This document shows positions 14,049-27,948 of a DNA stretch of 64,000 nucleotides, in pieces (position 1 is the first letter of the stretch; every line of letters begins with the position of its first letter). The notes under the pieces are model-generated. The model saw nothing but the letters and a program-made list of their open reading frames with translations. It searched no databases and was not told the DNA's origin. The DNA comes from Tyto alba. Lineage: Eukaryota > Chordata > Aves > Strigiformes > Tytonidae. A program made the position numbers and the translations under genes. The stretch is taken from the NCBI RefSeq assembly GCF_018691265.1, contig NW_024881313.1:33163518-33227517 (forward strand). Reading direction: 5' to 3'.

Positions 14049-17000
14049 CTTCCTTCCAGAAGTTAAAAGCTCAGTCATTCCTGGCAAGGCATGTTATTGC
14101 TATTCATGAAGATGCTCTAAGTTCCTCTCTTGTTCTGGGAGACTTTAAAGTGTTTATAACATCTCAGTTGTCATAACAAGAGAATCAGTTGAAATTCAAG
14201 CTAATAGGAAGCAAGGCCAGGCATGAAAGACTGCAGCAAGCCAGTGGTCCAGCTCAGGACTGTAGCACAACAGACAGGCAATTTCCTGTCTCACATCGAC
14301 TCGGGTCTGCTGGAATTATGCCTTCTGAGAAAGTAAGTATTTGTTACTGCAGGACATAATGGTTGACTACCAGATGAACTCACCTGGAAGACTGGAAGGT
14401 TTGAGGTCAAAAATATTAAAAGCTTTGCAACACTGAGCAAGAAAAAGGTGTTATGCAAGTAATGGATTTTTTACCGTTTTTCTTGGTCTCAGGTTTCTAA
14501 ACAATTTTGGCTGGAACAAGTTTGGATCCACTACACAGATTTCACTACATTTACAAGAATAATCAGTGACAAACAATTCCTAGTGGTTGCAACTTGCCAA
14601 AGTAGTATGCTACTACTGTATAACTCCAGTCCTATTTACAGAGAATCTAGGTTATAGTACTAGCAGTATTGGGACAAAATCAAGCTGGCATGAGAGCACT
14701 GATTCATGTATTCTTCTTCATGGGTTTCTAGAGAGAAACTGAGATGTGTTGCAGGAATGAAATGTGGACACACTCCCTGCCCTCTAAACAGGCAAAAACC
14801 TCTGTAGGCTTTTCTGCTGGGCTGAAATGCCAAATGAAGCATCAGTATTTCAGCCTCTCATAATTATGCCAATAACTATCTGTAGAGAAGATAAGGCAAA
14901 GATGCAATTTTAAAACTGTTTCTGTGTAAGATGCAAGTAAGTGTTAGGAAAGAGTAGACATAAGATTTTCTTTGGTACCTAATGACCAAAGCAATTTGGG
15001 CTTCTATCTGCTGAATATAAGCAACTGATCTAACAGTTTCTGAAAAATACAACCAAATGGATGAATTCTAAATATGATCAAAAATCAAAGGAAACCACTG
15101 CAGAGGAATACAGCTGGGGAAAACAAAACAAAACAAAACATTTCCTTAAAGGATGTTGAGCTCACCTCCTGCTCCCCACAATAAAATGAATGAGAGATGC
15201 TTTCTCATACCAAAATGAGAACAAACACTGTAGCCTGAAAAACTGCCACAAAGGATCCATTACAATGCCCTTTCAACGTTTTGTACATATCAGACAGGTT
15301 TCCAGTGCATCATTATTTCTATCGCAAAAAGCTCTAGTCTAAACTGCTTTCACACTTTCAGGCATTGAAATTGATGCATGACCCCAGCTTAAAGACAAAT
15401 AGAGTTTTATTTGAACTGCATGAAATGACTTTATATGGAAAAGAAAGAAAGAAAGAAAGAAAGAAAGAACAAAGGTACAGGAATGGAACAACACAGTCCC
15501 ACAGATGTACAACCTCACTATCTTCAAATTCAGTGTCAATTTTATTACAGAATCAAGTAGTCAAGTCATTAGTTTGTAAGAGTAGCCCTTCTTTTTGGCT
15601 AAACTAACATTAATGGACAGAAAACCCATAAGGATTTATCTAAATACAGTCTCACCTACCTAACTGGTGTTCAGCTCTGAACATGGAAATGTCCACTCAA
15701 AGACTAACTGGGCAGCTCAGGCTTCATAGTTGTGATCTCTGACACCTCTGGTGAAACAGTTCCCAGGGTGACAAACAGCACAGTTTTTTCAGAGACGTGA
15801 AGTTTTCTTGAGGACACTGGCCCAGTTAAGAACTATGCAAACCACTGAACAGTCATCAGGCAAGAGTCTGGTCACCGTGGATTGTCCAGTTAAATTTACA
15901 ACAGTGGAATATAGATTAAATGTTAGAAAGTATAGGCCACAGAAATTACCAAACTATTTTTTGTGGGTATTTTTGTATATACTGTATATTTGCATTTCTG
16001 AGTAAATTTTGCTCTCTGTAACAAATATTGACTTTTAAAATTATGAGATAGCATAGAAATAATCAAGGATATCATCAAGCTTGCATTACAAAAATGTTTT
16101 ATCAATTTCTCTGTACAGGAACAAATTCTGCTCTACCTTGATTTATGTGGCAGTACAAATTTTCAGAGAGGCATACACAGATAGTGTAAGAGCTTGTGTC
16201 ATTAGATTATTTAGTAATTAACCACTAATACTATAATCTTTGGGCACATTAAGGCAGTGTTAAGGGCCTAAATCAGAACTGCATTTTGTTGAGATCTTGC
16301 TGAGAACATTTACAGTTTTCTTATTTAACTTTGTATAAGCAGAGCATGGTGATATGTATCTACTATGAGAACATCCATTTACCTTTACTTCAGGGAGAAA
16401 CAGAGAAAGGGATCACATTCAGGGAGCTGCTTTGATATCTTTCCAGTTCCTATTTGAATGACAAAACCTACCTCAACTTTTGCTCCCTTGTTATCATGGG
16501 AGAGCAATTTAGGAGAGAGCTACCAGTAGCCTTGTTGTAAACATCTAAATACCATGTTTTATCTGTATAAGACTGGCAAGATTTGAAGAGCTGGGTATCT
16601 TTTATAGAACAATACAGTTTTGGCTGAAAGAGAGACAGCAAACTTCAATCTCAGTACAAAGTGGGACACACTGTTCGGAGCTTCGTTTAGTTATGTTAAT
16701 CAGCTAAACAACTTGAGAGAAGAACGTCATGAAGGGTAATCAAGGGGAGAGGTGATAAGGCTCATTTCCTTATCGGTTGGACAGAAGGTGGAACAGAAAG
16801 GGTTTATCAAAAAGGAAGGCTTAGAAAAAATTGAAATTCAAAATAAAAATGAATCTGTTGTGTCTTTATTTCTAATATCCAGCAAAGTTATACATTTTAT
16901 CCCAAATCGTCTCCCTCAAAGGTATTTTATATATCTCCCTTGAGAGCCAGGCTCAGCAAGTCAGAGATAAAGTAGTTTGCAAGAAATATTCTTCTCTGAG

Positions 17001-20000
17001 TACTGGCTTGTCTGTCCTTTTCCAATTATTGGCGCAGAAGTATTTTGGTGCAAAATCACTGTTTCACTCACATAACTCCAGGAGGGTATTTGGTGTATTA
17101 CAGAAAGTACATCACACTCTAAAGTTTCCATGTGTAGAGCTCACTGGTGATTTGGTTGTCAAGGACAATTCTTTTGTGGTGGCTTTGGAGATATTTTGGC
17201 AGCTTTTGTATTTGTTCTCACACAGTCTGATTCTATAAAGCTTCTGATAATCATTTTGGTGAGGTCTGGGAGAACTGTTCAAAGGATAGAAGGGAGAGAA
17301 TCAGCAAACATTATTTTTCCAATGCAGGAGGTAATCAGGGAGTGATTCTCTGTATCCCACATGGGGTAGTAGCATAAAGCCCCAAGATATTTTCTAGTAG
17401 TGTGCTTAAGTGTGTTGTTCAGGTGTTTTATTCAAAGATGTAATTCTTTCCATAGAAAAAATATCTTGCTGCATGAAAGTTGTACTTAGATGGGCTATGT
17501 GCATTTTCCCCTCAGTGCAGATGCAGCAATGTCTAACTGCATCATGAGCATGGGGTCTGTTTTGAATAATGGCTTGCTGTGTAGCAGTAAGAGTGTGGGG
17601 TTATGAGTTTTCTATGAAGAATACCTTCCAGATTGCTATTTCTGCTGTCGAACATGATACCTACAATGTTTTCTTGTTACAGGAATATTCTTAAGACAAT
17701 TTGATGGAGGACAAGGTAGTTAACGAATTTGTGCTAAAAAGACAGAGAAAAGACTTACTACCTGTCAGGCTGGAGAATTACACGGCCTACTCCTTTCAAT
17801 CACATTAGTAAGTGGGTATATACTTGCCTGCTATCCCTACTGAAAATTCACTCTGGATGTCCAGCTGTGATTTTATGTTACTTTACAAAATCCTATCAGC
17901 TATTAAAGTCCATTTTCTCTGGGGATTTCATTATGTGAATATTTCAAAATCCATTTGTCAATGAATAGCAGAATCGCCAGTCCTTTCTTGGGGGTCAATT
18001 CACACGGAATATTTGTTGTCTTTCTACTGACAGCTGAATGACAAACCAGTGCAAGCAGAACTATTTGAAGTAATATGAAACAAACCTATTTCTATGCTAA
18101 TATGTTTGAAACACTATGTTTCTCTGACAATATCGAAATGTTGGAGTCTATAAAATGTCTATACAATGGTTGTTCTTTTGCTTTGTTAATAAACAAAGAC
18201 TCATTATTCTAATTTTGACCTTCATTCTCTGTAACCTTTGAAGAAAGAAAAAAAAAGCTCACAAATAACAGTGGTGATAAATTAGCACAGGGAACTAGAC
18301 ATATTTACATGGACATAGACTTCATATCGAAACACTAATAACTGCAGGCAAATTTAGTTTTCTCTTTAATCAGATTTTACAAGTAATTAGCAGTCAACTA
18401 AGATTAATTACAATTCATTTTGTGTTAATGTCACCTTTTGGTCACAGAAAGTTTACACAGTATTTTATTTGACAGATGTAAAAGCTAATTCTTACATAGA
18501 CATATCAAGGTTACACAGACATGTTTTTACTCACCACCCACTTCTTACTTGTGTTAGAAATACGCTTTTGCATGAGATACCTGTTGGGTCTCCAAAAAGG
18601 CATATAAGATCTCCAGCAAGCCACCCAAAACTCCTATAAAGTTGCAAGATGTTCCACCCAACCAGACTTCTGCATTATCCAGCTACTGTCAAAAGGCTTA
18701 TTAGACCTGTTAAGTTCAGTACATTCGGTGTGAGACCACACTTTTGTATCCCACCCCTTGCTTCCACGCAGTTAGATCTAAGCAGTTCTGCAGCCTCTCT
18801 CACACTCCTTCCCCCAGTGCCAGATACAGCCGCTGCTGAGTCCTTCAGCCACTGACGAACTGTACTACACTGTGAGGATAGGATCTGCCACAGCTTCAGA
18901 GGAGCTCACCTACCTGGTGGGCTTTCTAGCTGTATCTTAGTATCACAGTCCTTCCAGTCAAGCAACCTCATGAACCCAACGTATCTCACACCATGGAGAA
19001 AAGGGACGTGTTCCAGGCAAGCCTGGGGATATTCCCCAGGAAATGCCTCCAGGGCAGACTGGGGATCTTACAGAGACATCAGAATAACAAAGCAAACCTG
19101 TAGATTTATGGCCAAATCTGGCCCTGGGAAAGATCGTAGAAGGCTCAAAGCATAATTCCTTTGCAAAAATGCAAGGCAAGACCTTGAGAAGGCTATAACT
19201 CTTGACATGGAACCAGGTTGCACCATACCAGGATGCTCTTGCCTGGTTTCCTACTTAGACAAGTCTATTGTTCTGGTTTGCTTTCCTCTCTCCTACTGCA
19301 ATCCATGTGCTGTAGCTCCTCAGAAGTCTCATACAGGAGACTCACTGACTGAAGGGCTAGTCCTCCCTGGCTGAATCAACCTGAATCAGCAAAGCTCACT
19401 CTCAAATTAATAGAGCCACCAATATTCATCCCCTTTCAGGCCACTTTACAGAGATGTATAAAGTCTCCATCTTACTTCATGCCGTACCGCATCAAATAAT
19501 TGAGCTCCCATTACAGATGTTATTCTGTACAGACCCAAAGCACCCCCTGACCTGTCACCATTCAGGAATGTGAAAATGGAGAGTAAAGGAAATGAGTTTT
19601 TAGGTCTCATCATGAATAGTCAGCAATCAGAGCTGCTACTGAAACCAGAAAGCATAGGAAATCACACCTTCTGAAAACCCATTCAGAAAGTGAGCTGTAA
19701 AGGTCTAACACAAAGATCATGGGCTCCAGCATCTCAGAAGTCATCAGGGCTTAACTCTAAACATCCCACTTCCTGGGAGCAGGATATTTGAAAACAGTAT
19801 TTTGGGTATACCTCACCTTCTCAGAACTGAGAAAAGCTCTATTAAATAAAAGACAGAAGCTGAAGGACAGAAAGCATCAATAACCAGTTCCCAGGAGAGT
19901 CATACCGCCTCTGAGCAATTTAAAAGGTTGGCCCTGAGCAAAATTCACTGGTAAGAAATTTCTGTAAAAGGGCAGATCCCTCTGAGGAGCACCACTGCCC

Positions 20001-21027
20001 CAGTTTCACACAGGCTTGATCTCATTCAGATCCCAACACATAGTGCTTCTTTTTTGGCTGCCCCTAGGCTTTTATAGGCATGGAAAACTCCAGGATGTGG
20101 GTGACACCAAGACTGTGCGAATCAGGGGACTCAGTGTCAGTCAGACTGAAGAGATGGGGCAGGGAAATGTTGAACTGATCTGTCCTTCCATCACATGCAA
20201 CTTGTACTAACTTTGTGCTGGTGTCAAGTGAGAAAACACTCATTGATGGGTTTTAATATTCCTCTCTAAACCAAAAAGGTTTAAATGTCAGTAGTCTGAC
20301 CTCAGATAAGCAAAACCAAATCGACAGAAATCACTGTGAGAAGTCACACATGCATTTTCCTCTTTTGTTTTCCCATTGCCCTCTTTTCATCTACCTCAAC
20401 AAAACAAAAATAAGAAACAACCAGATGTATATGAGCTGAAAATGAAGAAGTGGATATAACTTTGCCATGACTGTTGAACGTATCCAACTGTGGAGCATAC
20501 TGAAACTGCTTAGCCTGGATGAGGAAATAAATCTGATTGAGAGGTGAATAACTGGGAGTATTTCACCAAATTCACTTGAGGCAGGAAAACAGAAATACAG
20601 GTAAGGTGTACTTTCTGCAAACCTTTCAGCTGCAGTTACAAAAATCACAAAATGCATTTCCAAGTGTAAGACCAAAGTCTGAGGAATTGTAGGGTTTCCC
20701 TCACAGCAGTGTGGAAAAGTCTTTTCTGTCATATCAATTCCTCACTGTTCAAGTGGGAAGTCTCTTGTAAACATCTGCCCCAGATACAAACAACTCAAAT
20801 GCCTGCAGACCATCAGAGCAGGAGGATGCTGATCAAATCTTTCTTACCATAGGGCGGCATGGCCTTTGAGTTGATCGTGCAACTGCGATAATGTAATTCT
20901 AGAGTCACGACACAATTGAAAAACAAAACCCATTGGCACCCTATTTTTAACTTCTCAGGATGAGTCATTTGGCAGCCAAATAATTTAACAATACCCTGCA
21001 CTGATAACTTGTTTTCATCTGGTAATT
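14049..21027. other. AT-rich noncoding DNA
   Basis: No gene is supported. It holds an (AAAAC)n stretch near 15.12-15.14 kb, a (GAAA)n microsatellite at 15.44 kb and a homeodomain-site-like cluster near 18.37 kb. Everything else looks like unique intergenic or intronic sequence. Confidence 0.55.
15439..15469. repeat. (GAAA)n microsatellite
   Basis: About seven near-perfect tandem GAAA units. Purine-only on the + strand. Confidence 0.95.
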
Positions 21028-21213
21028 TCAAAACACTTTACAATACTTGGCAAAGCTTAACCTACGTTACCCGTGTGAACTAAGAGGTACTTTTACAGAG
21101 TTCTTTTAGAGGAAAAAAGTGAAAGTAGATCCAGGGTGAATAAGTGATTTTACCAAAGCTACTCTCATAATCAGTGATAAAATTGGAAACAGGAATAGGA
21201 ACACTGACAGTCC
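21028..21213 (-). mobile_element. Diverged MIR/CORE-SINE, reverse orientation
   Basis: Reading left to right this follows the reverse complement of an amniote MIR. It has AACACTTTACAATACTT, then an ACAG-A-GAGGAAA-like segment, then TAAGTGATTTTACCAAAGC (compare TAAGTGACTTGCCCAAAG), then an ATCAGTGATAAAATTGG segment and GGAACACTGACAGTCC near the tRNA-like head. The order and spacing match over about 180 bp with many substitutions. This is an ancient, immobile fossil. Recognised by eye. Confidence 0.6.
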
Positions 21214-21309
21214 AATTTTCATACATTAATCTTGGAAAAGTCCTTCTCTCTCTGCAACTGTGTTGCAGAGGTGATCACAATGACTGTCTGTAGCAGTCAG
21301 ATCTCCTAA

Positions 21310-21380
21310 TAGAAAAAATTCTATTAAAATGAATTAATGTAAAATTAAAAAAATTAATTTAAATTAATGAAAATTAATTC
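21310..21380. repeat. AT-rich degenerate repeat
   Basis: Several repeats of ATTAAT/AATTAATG words with almost no G or C. Low-complexity DNA. Confidence 0.7.
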
Positions 21381-24300
21381 TGCCTGCACATCAATTCCAT
21401 CTTTACATTTTCCTAGTTAGAGCCTGCAAGCTCTTTTGTTTACTGATCGTATAACTAGAGAACTAAAGACAGAATATCATTGTCACTGTCTGGCACCAGA
21501 GCAGTTGTCCAGGTCTGCACTGGTCTCTGCAATAACCATCTGACTGCAAGGTCTGAGAGTGTCCCAGCACTGTGCTACCATGCAAGGTGGTGGGGTACCA
21601 CAAGGCTAGATCAGACATGCCCAGTTGGTGTGTGCACAGGACTAGTTTCACAGCTCTGTGTCCATCACTCTGTAAAATTTCTCTCATAAAGTAGATGTGT
21701 GTAGAGGAAGGACTTCTCCTTTCCAGCACTTCTGTGTTTCACACTACTCTTTTATTAAACTGGAGAATGAGATCTTTAGCAAGACCTTAGTATCTGCTTA
21801 ATATTAGGAGGATGTTTTTCCTGTCCCCTTCACCACATAACATGGTGATCCATGCAGTTATAACGGAGTGAACCAGGTGCTGCAGAAAAACTAGACCTAC
21901 CATCCCCACTCAAGAAAGCTGAGCTCCCAGGGCCAATGCAGAAGGACCTACTGACCTTATTCCTGTACAGTTCCCACTTGAGGACATGGACAGACCCGAC
22001 ATAATGTTTTTAATGGTCCCAGACATTCAGTCCCTTGAATCCTCCTGTGCAGGGTTTGAGGGGCTGCCCTTGTTGCTGAGCAGTGGTTATGATACCACGA
22101 TGTATTTCGAAAGGAAACAATGTTTACCTGAAGTTGCTGCATGTGTGGAATTAAAGTAACGAGTTTGGCAAAATGAAATTAGGGCTTGTGATCACATTTG
22201 TGTGTTTGGCACAGCACTGTGTACCAGTCCTGCTCAGGGCCTTTTAGCACTACCACAGTGTTAATATCAATGTTCCCTACAGACAGCAAGTTCATTAAAC
22301 TCAGTCAGGAAGTAAAGTGAGTTCAGCAGACAATGGAAAGACCAAAAGACCAATTAAGTGAGACCTTATACATAATTCACGGAGATTTCCACCAGAATTC
22401 AATAAAAAGTCCTTCTTCAACAAGCTAAGCAAATCATTTATCAAGAGGAAATAAAAAAAATGAGACAACTTTCAGTACTTATATATGATGAAGTATTTAA
22501 AAGTATTGTGGCAGTTTATGCAACACTCCAAATGCCAAGCAAGGATACATAACCTAATTTACATCAAACAAGTTCTTAATACGTACTATATAAACTTCAA
22601 AATCAGCAAGAATTTATATGAGTTACTCACAGAGAAACTTTTAATTCTTTTCCTTTTCAATATTATTCCATAAGTACTGCTCTATGAATTCTTTATTCTC
22701 TAAAATCTCAGTGGCTATAGATTATATTTCTCCAAATAGCATGTTGAAGCATGCCAACACTCGCTTTTATCTGTTCTACAGGCTTCTTATCTTCCATCCA
22801 ATCCAGAACAATACTCTCCATTGCTGCACTCCATTTTCTTTCTCTGACTTAATTTGTACCCTTCTAATGCAATATTCGTATACTTTCCCAGTATCTCCTT
22901 TGACAGAAATGCCTTCAAGATCAGACAAAATAATTTAGTCACTTCTCCCTGATTCTGAGTCACCTGTGTCTATTCTGAACCACTATGAAACACTGCATAC
23001 GTATACTCTATACTTAGAGTATGTTCCAAATATAATGGGATTTGAAATACATTTCAATAACCAACTCATGTCATATATCAATATAAGTAATGAATCAGGA
23101 GTCTGCAAATACATAACTACAGAATTAGAAGCAAAATGCTGATCCTTCATGTAAACTAGATGAGTAGGAGAGCAAGTTTGCTATCCTAAGTAATGGGAGG
23201 CATCTAATTTTGAACTACATTTTCATAAGAGTTTGAGGGGTCTCATCCTCTAAGAACAAGCATTTCATGAGGTATGACTTGTTAGATAATAGCTTGGCTC
23301 ATGGATCCCCAACTTATGGTGCCTGTCAATGTATCTCAATCAACAGTCTTTGGGCTACTGCTGGTCCACATCTCACCAGCAGGCAGTTCACAAAATAGCC
23401 CCCCAAAAGGTAACACAAATTACCTCATGGGCAAACAAGAACGCAAATAAAACAGAGAGAAATACCAACAACAAATGAAAATATAAAGTTTAGAGTAAAC
23501 TTTATTTTCCTGTGCAACTCTGGACAAGAAGGTTTGGAATTCTTTTTTTAAGAGTATGTAATCCTTGAATAAGAAAGGATGAAGCTATTGGTCTACGAAA
23601 ATGCAGAGCATTGACAGAAGCAGATGCTCACACAGTGTTGGTGTACCTCTGGTTATCATTCATTAACCTGCATTTAAAAAAAAAAAACTTTACAAGAACT
23701 CATTGAGAGCTTGACTCCCTGTATTTTTTCAAGGTTCCAGCATATTAAGAGGTAGCTAGAAACACCTACAGTGCTTTCTTAAAGCTACTATTCTCTGCAG
23801 GTAACTGCTTTAGCTGCTGCTTTCATGTAGTATAATCCTTAATAGAGACAGAATATGACCATGGTACAACTTTTCTCTTACGATGTAGTTCACATTATGA
23901 AAAGTCTTCATATAACCTCTCTTGGCTCAACATTTGTGAGTAGTGCCAGTCCAACTTTCTGCAATCATTAATAAAAATATCAGGCTGGAATTTCCTTTTT
24001 CAGCAACAATACACAGCAGGAAACTATGTAGCATGACTGAAAGTGATTAATAAGATTTCCTTGAAATAGGACACTGATAAAATTCCCCCAGAACTTTCAA
24101 ACTCCAGTCAAGTAAAATCAAACTGAAAAAAAACACAAAGTGAACTTAGATTCTATATTGAGGATCAGAATGATTCTCTAGCTGAGCGGGTACCCTATTT
24201 CCAAGTGTCACTAACACTTTTAAGCTCAGAGAGATGCATATATGCTCCACAGACAACTACAAGAAACCCAGAACAAGTAGGACTCTTTGATAACAGCACA

Positions 24301-27300
24301 TTTCAGTATAAAGAGCTATGCCTTAGAGAGCAGGCAGGATTAGATAAGCAGAAATCCTGGCCCTGTACGGACTAGTTTAAAACTCCCAAACTGAGTGAAT
24401 ACTTCAAATAATTTAGTAACATTATTTACTTCAATAAAAACTAGATACTGCAGGCTCACCAAAGGAACATTTTAGTATATTTAGGTTCTTAGGCCATCTC
24501 CCTCATTTAATTTCTCATTTCATGATGGAAGTTAAAGACTAATCTCAGGTCAGAGACATGTCCTTATTAATCTGATTGCTGGAAAGGGTGGTTATGTGTA
24601 TTTATCTTTGTGTATTAAGGTTAACAGTACTGTTATTTAAGGTTATGAGGTGTCCCCTTGTTTGCTCTTAGTAAACTGGGATAAAATTTCATCCTTCATA
24701 ATGCTGATTTGCTTGATCAAGAGATAATTCAGCAACTGATAGTGAAACCAAAAAAAAAAAAATATTTACTAAGAGATGACATAGAATAGTCATAACTATT
24801 TTGCAGAAGGGAAGAATAAAATGCCAGCAGGTAAAACTGAGAGCATTACTACAGAGAAAAGAAAAGAAAAAAAAAAAAAAAAGGGTCTCATCCAAAATAT
24901 GCTGGAGGGAAATAAATAATCTCCAACTAAATTCTGCACACACAGATGCAAAATATCATTCTCACATGCACCTAATCACAACCTGTTCGCTGCTGCCAGC
25001 TCAATGAGTGTCCTGAGGCCAACACCTGCTGCCTCTGTGAAAGAAACCCAGGCTACCATAGTAAGAGTCTCCCTCTTGAATCAAAATACAGCTTGTAAAG
25101 GAGCCTTAGAGCTGGACAAAACTATTAAACAAGCAGTAAATAACCAGTAGAGTAATTAAAAAAGACGTGCCAAGAATATAGCAAAGTACTGAGAACAAAT
25201 TTAAATAATAATCTACATTAATAAGACTGAAAATTCTCTGTGCATGAAAAAAATATTGTGTATAATACAGAGGAAATAGGAAAATAGAGCTAATATTTCT
25301 ATAATGCTGCATGCAAAACATATTCATAACTGTATATACATGCACACACATACATAGTCACATACATGACCCTGAACCCTTTCACATACCAAGGCATTTT
25401 ACATCCAGACTTTAGTTATGCTTCTTTCTGGAAAACAAAGATTTTAAATGGTTGCTTCCTATTCCATTACCCGACATCCTCCACTTGATACAGGTGCTTC
25501 TATTTATTTCATGGTGACTATGATAAATAGACAGGCCATGAAAATATTATGCTCTATATAGCTATGTGCATTATAATGTCTTTCAATGTCTACCTACAAT
25601 TTTCAGTAAAGGATTTTGAGATAGATCCAATAGCCTGGACTGCCTTTTAATAAACTAAGAGACAGCACAATTGACTTTCTATAGTCCTTCAAAATAAGAA
25701 ATCAAACCCTAGAATTCTTGATGTTTCAAACATTTTTTTTTTAATGCAGAAAATGCAAGTATAGATATATCTGTGCATAAAATAAACAGTCCTTTAAGCT
25801 GAGTTTATATGACCATTTAAAATAAGGTTTGCTTTTCCTGCAGTGGATTGTTTCCCTTGGGTTGCAGACAGCAGGGAAACCTTGTACAAAAGAATGCAGA
25901 CCATGATATCCTGATAGTGATGCAGGATTTAAAGCCCCCCTACTGAGAATTTTATGGTTTTCTCTTCAACACTTCATACAGGGAGGAGAGTCAGAGAAAA
26001 CAAAATTTGTTTTCATGGGTACTTCTAAAATTGAGGGAATATTGACAGAAAAATTCTCAGCTGAATGTCACTTTGATTTGTCATTACTATATGAACTAGT
26101 TTTAATTAAAAGATACCTCCTCTAAACTTAATGGATCTACTTACATGAGTCAGGTGTGCAGGATTTTCCCATAAATATGACACATCCAGTAATACAAAGG
26201 TTTGAGAAAGCAGTAACTGCAATAACAACTTATACTTTATTCATTATAGATGCATAATTAATAAGTTTATGTAATTAGAAATAGAAAGAAATACAAAAGA
26301 TGCGGGTGAAAAAGGGGGCACAGAGCAGCTTTCTTTTTAATAAATACATTGGTCTACAACTTAAATCATGGATATTCTTAACACATCTTGAAAAATTAGG
26401 CTTTCTGGCGACACTTTTATCTGGCTCTGAAGTAGCTGTAAGTTCTTTATCTCAACTGCATTTGGAAGAAATCAGAAGTATTGCCACGCATATGGAATCA
26501 CAATAATGCACAGGAAAACAGATATCCTCACTCTACCATGATTGTCTTCTTGGAGATAGCAGCTCATTAAGATAAAAATATTTGTTACTGAATAAAGTCT
26601 ATCTTTAACTGGAATTATTCCACGTTATATTAGTCTTTACTGTCTTGTATCTATCTCATTAGTAGTTACTTGCTTCTCTTCCCTCTCAGTACCTCCTACT
26701 GCTGCCCATCTCTTCCATATGGTCCATGTTGTCTTTCAGACAACAGCCCTTTGGGGGCCATGACTGTTGCTTACTGTTATACTTATTTATGACCGGTACA
26801 ATACAGATAAATTGTTCCTGGCTTCAGGTGGTATTTCAATATGCATATTAATATATAACAATAAAACATCTGTGTAGGATGGGTGTATCCTGGATGCTTT
26901 GCAGAAATCAACAGAAATATAGATCCTCCCCTGAACTGCACATGACTTCCAATTGTAGTTTGGCAGCCTTGTCTCTATGAGTACATTCTGTGGGTATACA
27001 TGATTCATAGAGGAGGATTAGTGCCATTTGTAATAGTTTTTGCTCAGAGGCACGTTTTCCTCCATCCAGAGCCCTAGTGAAGACCACATGGTGCTGTGTG
27101 TGCACAAACATCCAGTCTGGCACAGGTAACTACAGGAAAAAGGTTTGGGGCCATGAACTCTTCTGATGAGTGATTATCGACTCGCTGGATCTGGGCAACA
27201 GGGAAGTCCTGAATTTTAAGGAGCAAATAGAATGGCACACTGACGTTTGCACGCTCATTTGAAGGCCAATATTAGTCTTCCTCATTTTGGCTAGAAAGCT

Positions 27301-27867
27301 CAGACACATGTTGTAATTTGTCTGGATGATACAAGCAAAGCTGATACCTAAAACAACAACAACGACAAACTGTAATTTATTAAAAAAGAAAACAAGCTGA
27401 ATCAAACTGCATTGAGGAGTTTATGATGGTGGAAAATAACATCTTAAGAAAGCCAGTGCATCTCTGTTACAAGAATGCGGGGAGATGTGCAGACTGATGG
27501 AGAAGAAACAAAGGAAATTATGGAAATTAAGGAAACATAACATTACAACTATAAATCTCAAGTGGCTACATTCTGTCTGGGGATTCTTGATTTACCAGAG
27601 TTTAAAACTGTTTCCCTATTCAGGCCTTCACAGGAAAGAAACCCATTACTTATGTTAATATAACATCCAACATACGAAAACCGCACATACATGCAATTCC
27701 AGCTGGAAGCCATTAGTCTGCCTGGAGTCCTTCAAGCAAACTGTATTCTTTCAGGTGGAGATTTACAAAGCTGATGAGTCCTTACTGCATGAGTTTTCTC
27801 TATGATGTATCTGAGATAGAAAAGCTTTCAGCTTCACATGTCATTTCTGGTGACATACGCTATTCCC

Positions 27868-27948
27868 TTGGGAATTACTACAGCCACTCCGGATTTAGAG
27901 CTCACTTCCTAAGCTGCAATACTCCTGTCACTAACCACTATAAAATCT
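27868..27948 (-). mobile_element. Possible MIR tRNA-head remnant
   Basis: The stretch TCCTAAGC...ACTCCTGTCACTAACCACTA resembles the reversed tRNA-like head of amniote MIR, which ends in ...CCCTAACCACT. The core region is not recognisable beside it, so the call is weak. Confidence 0.3.
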
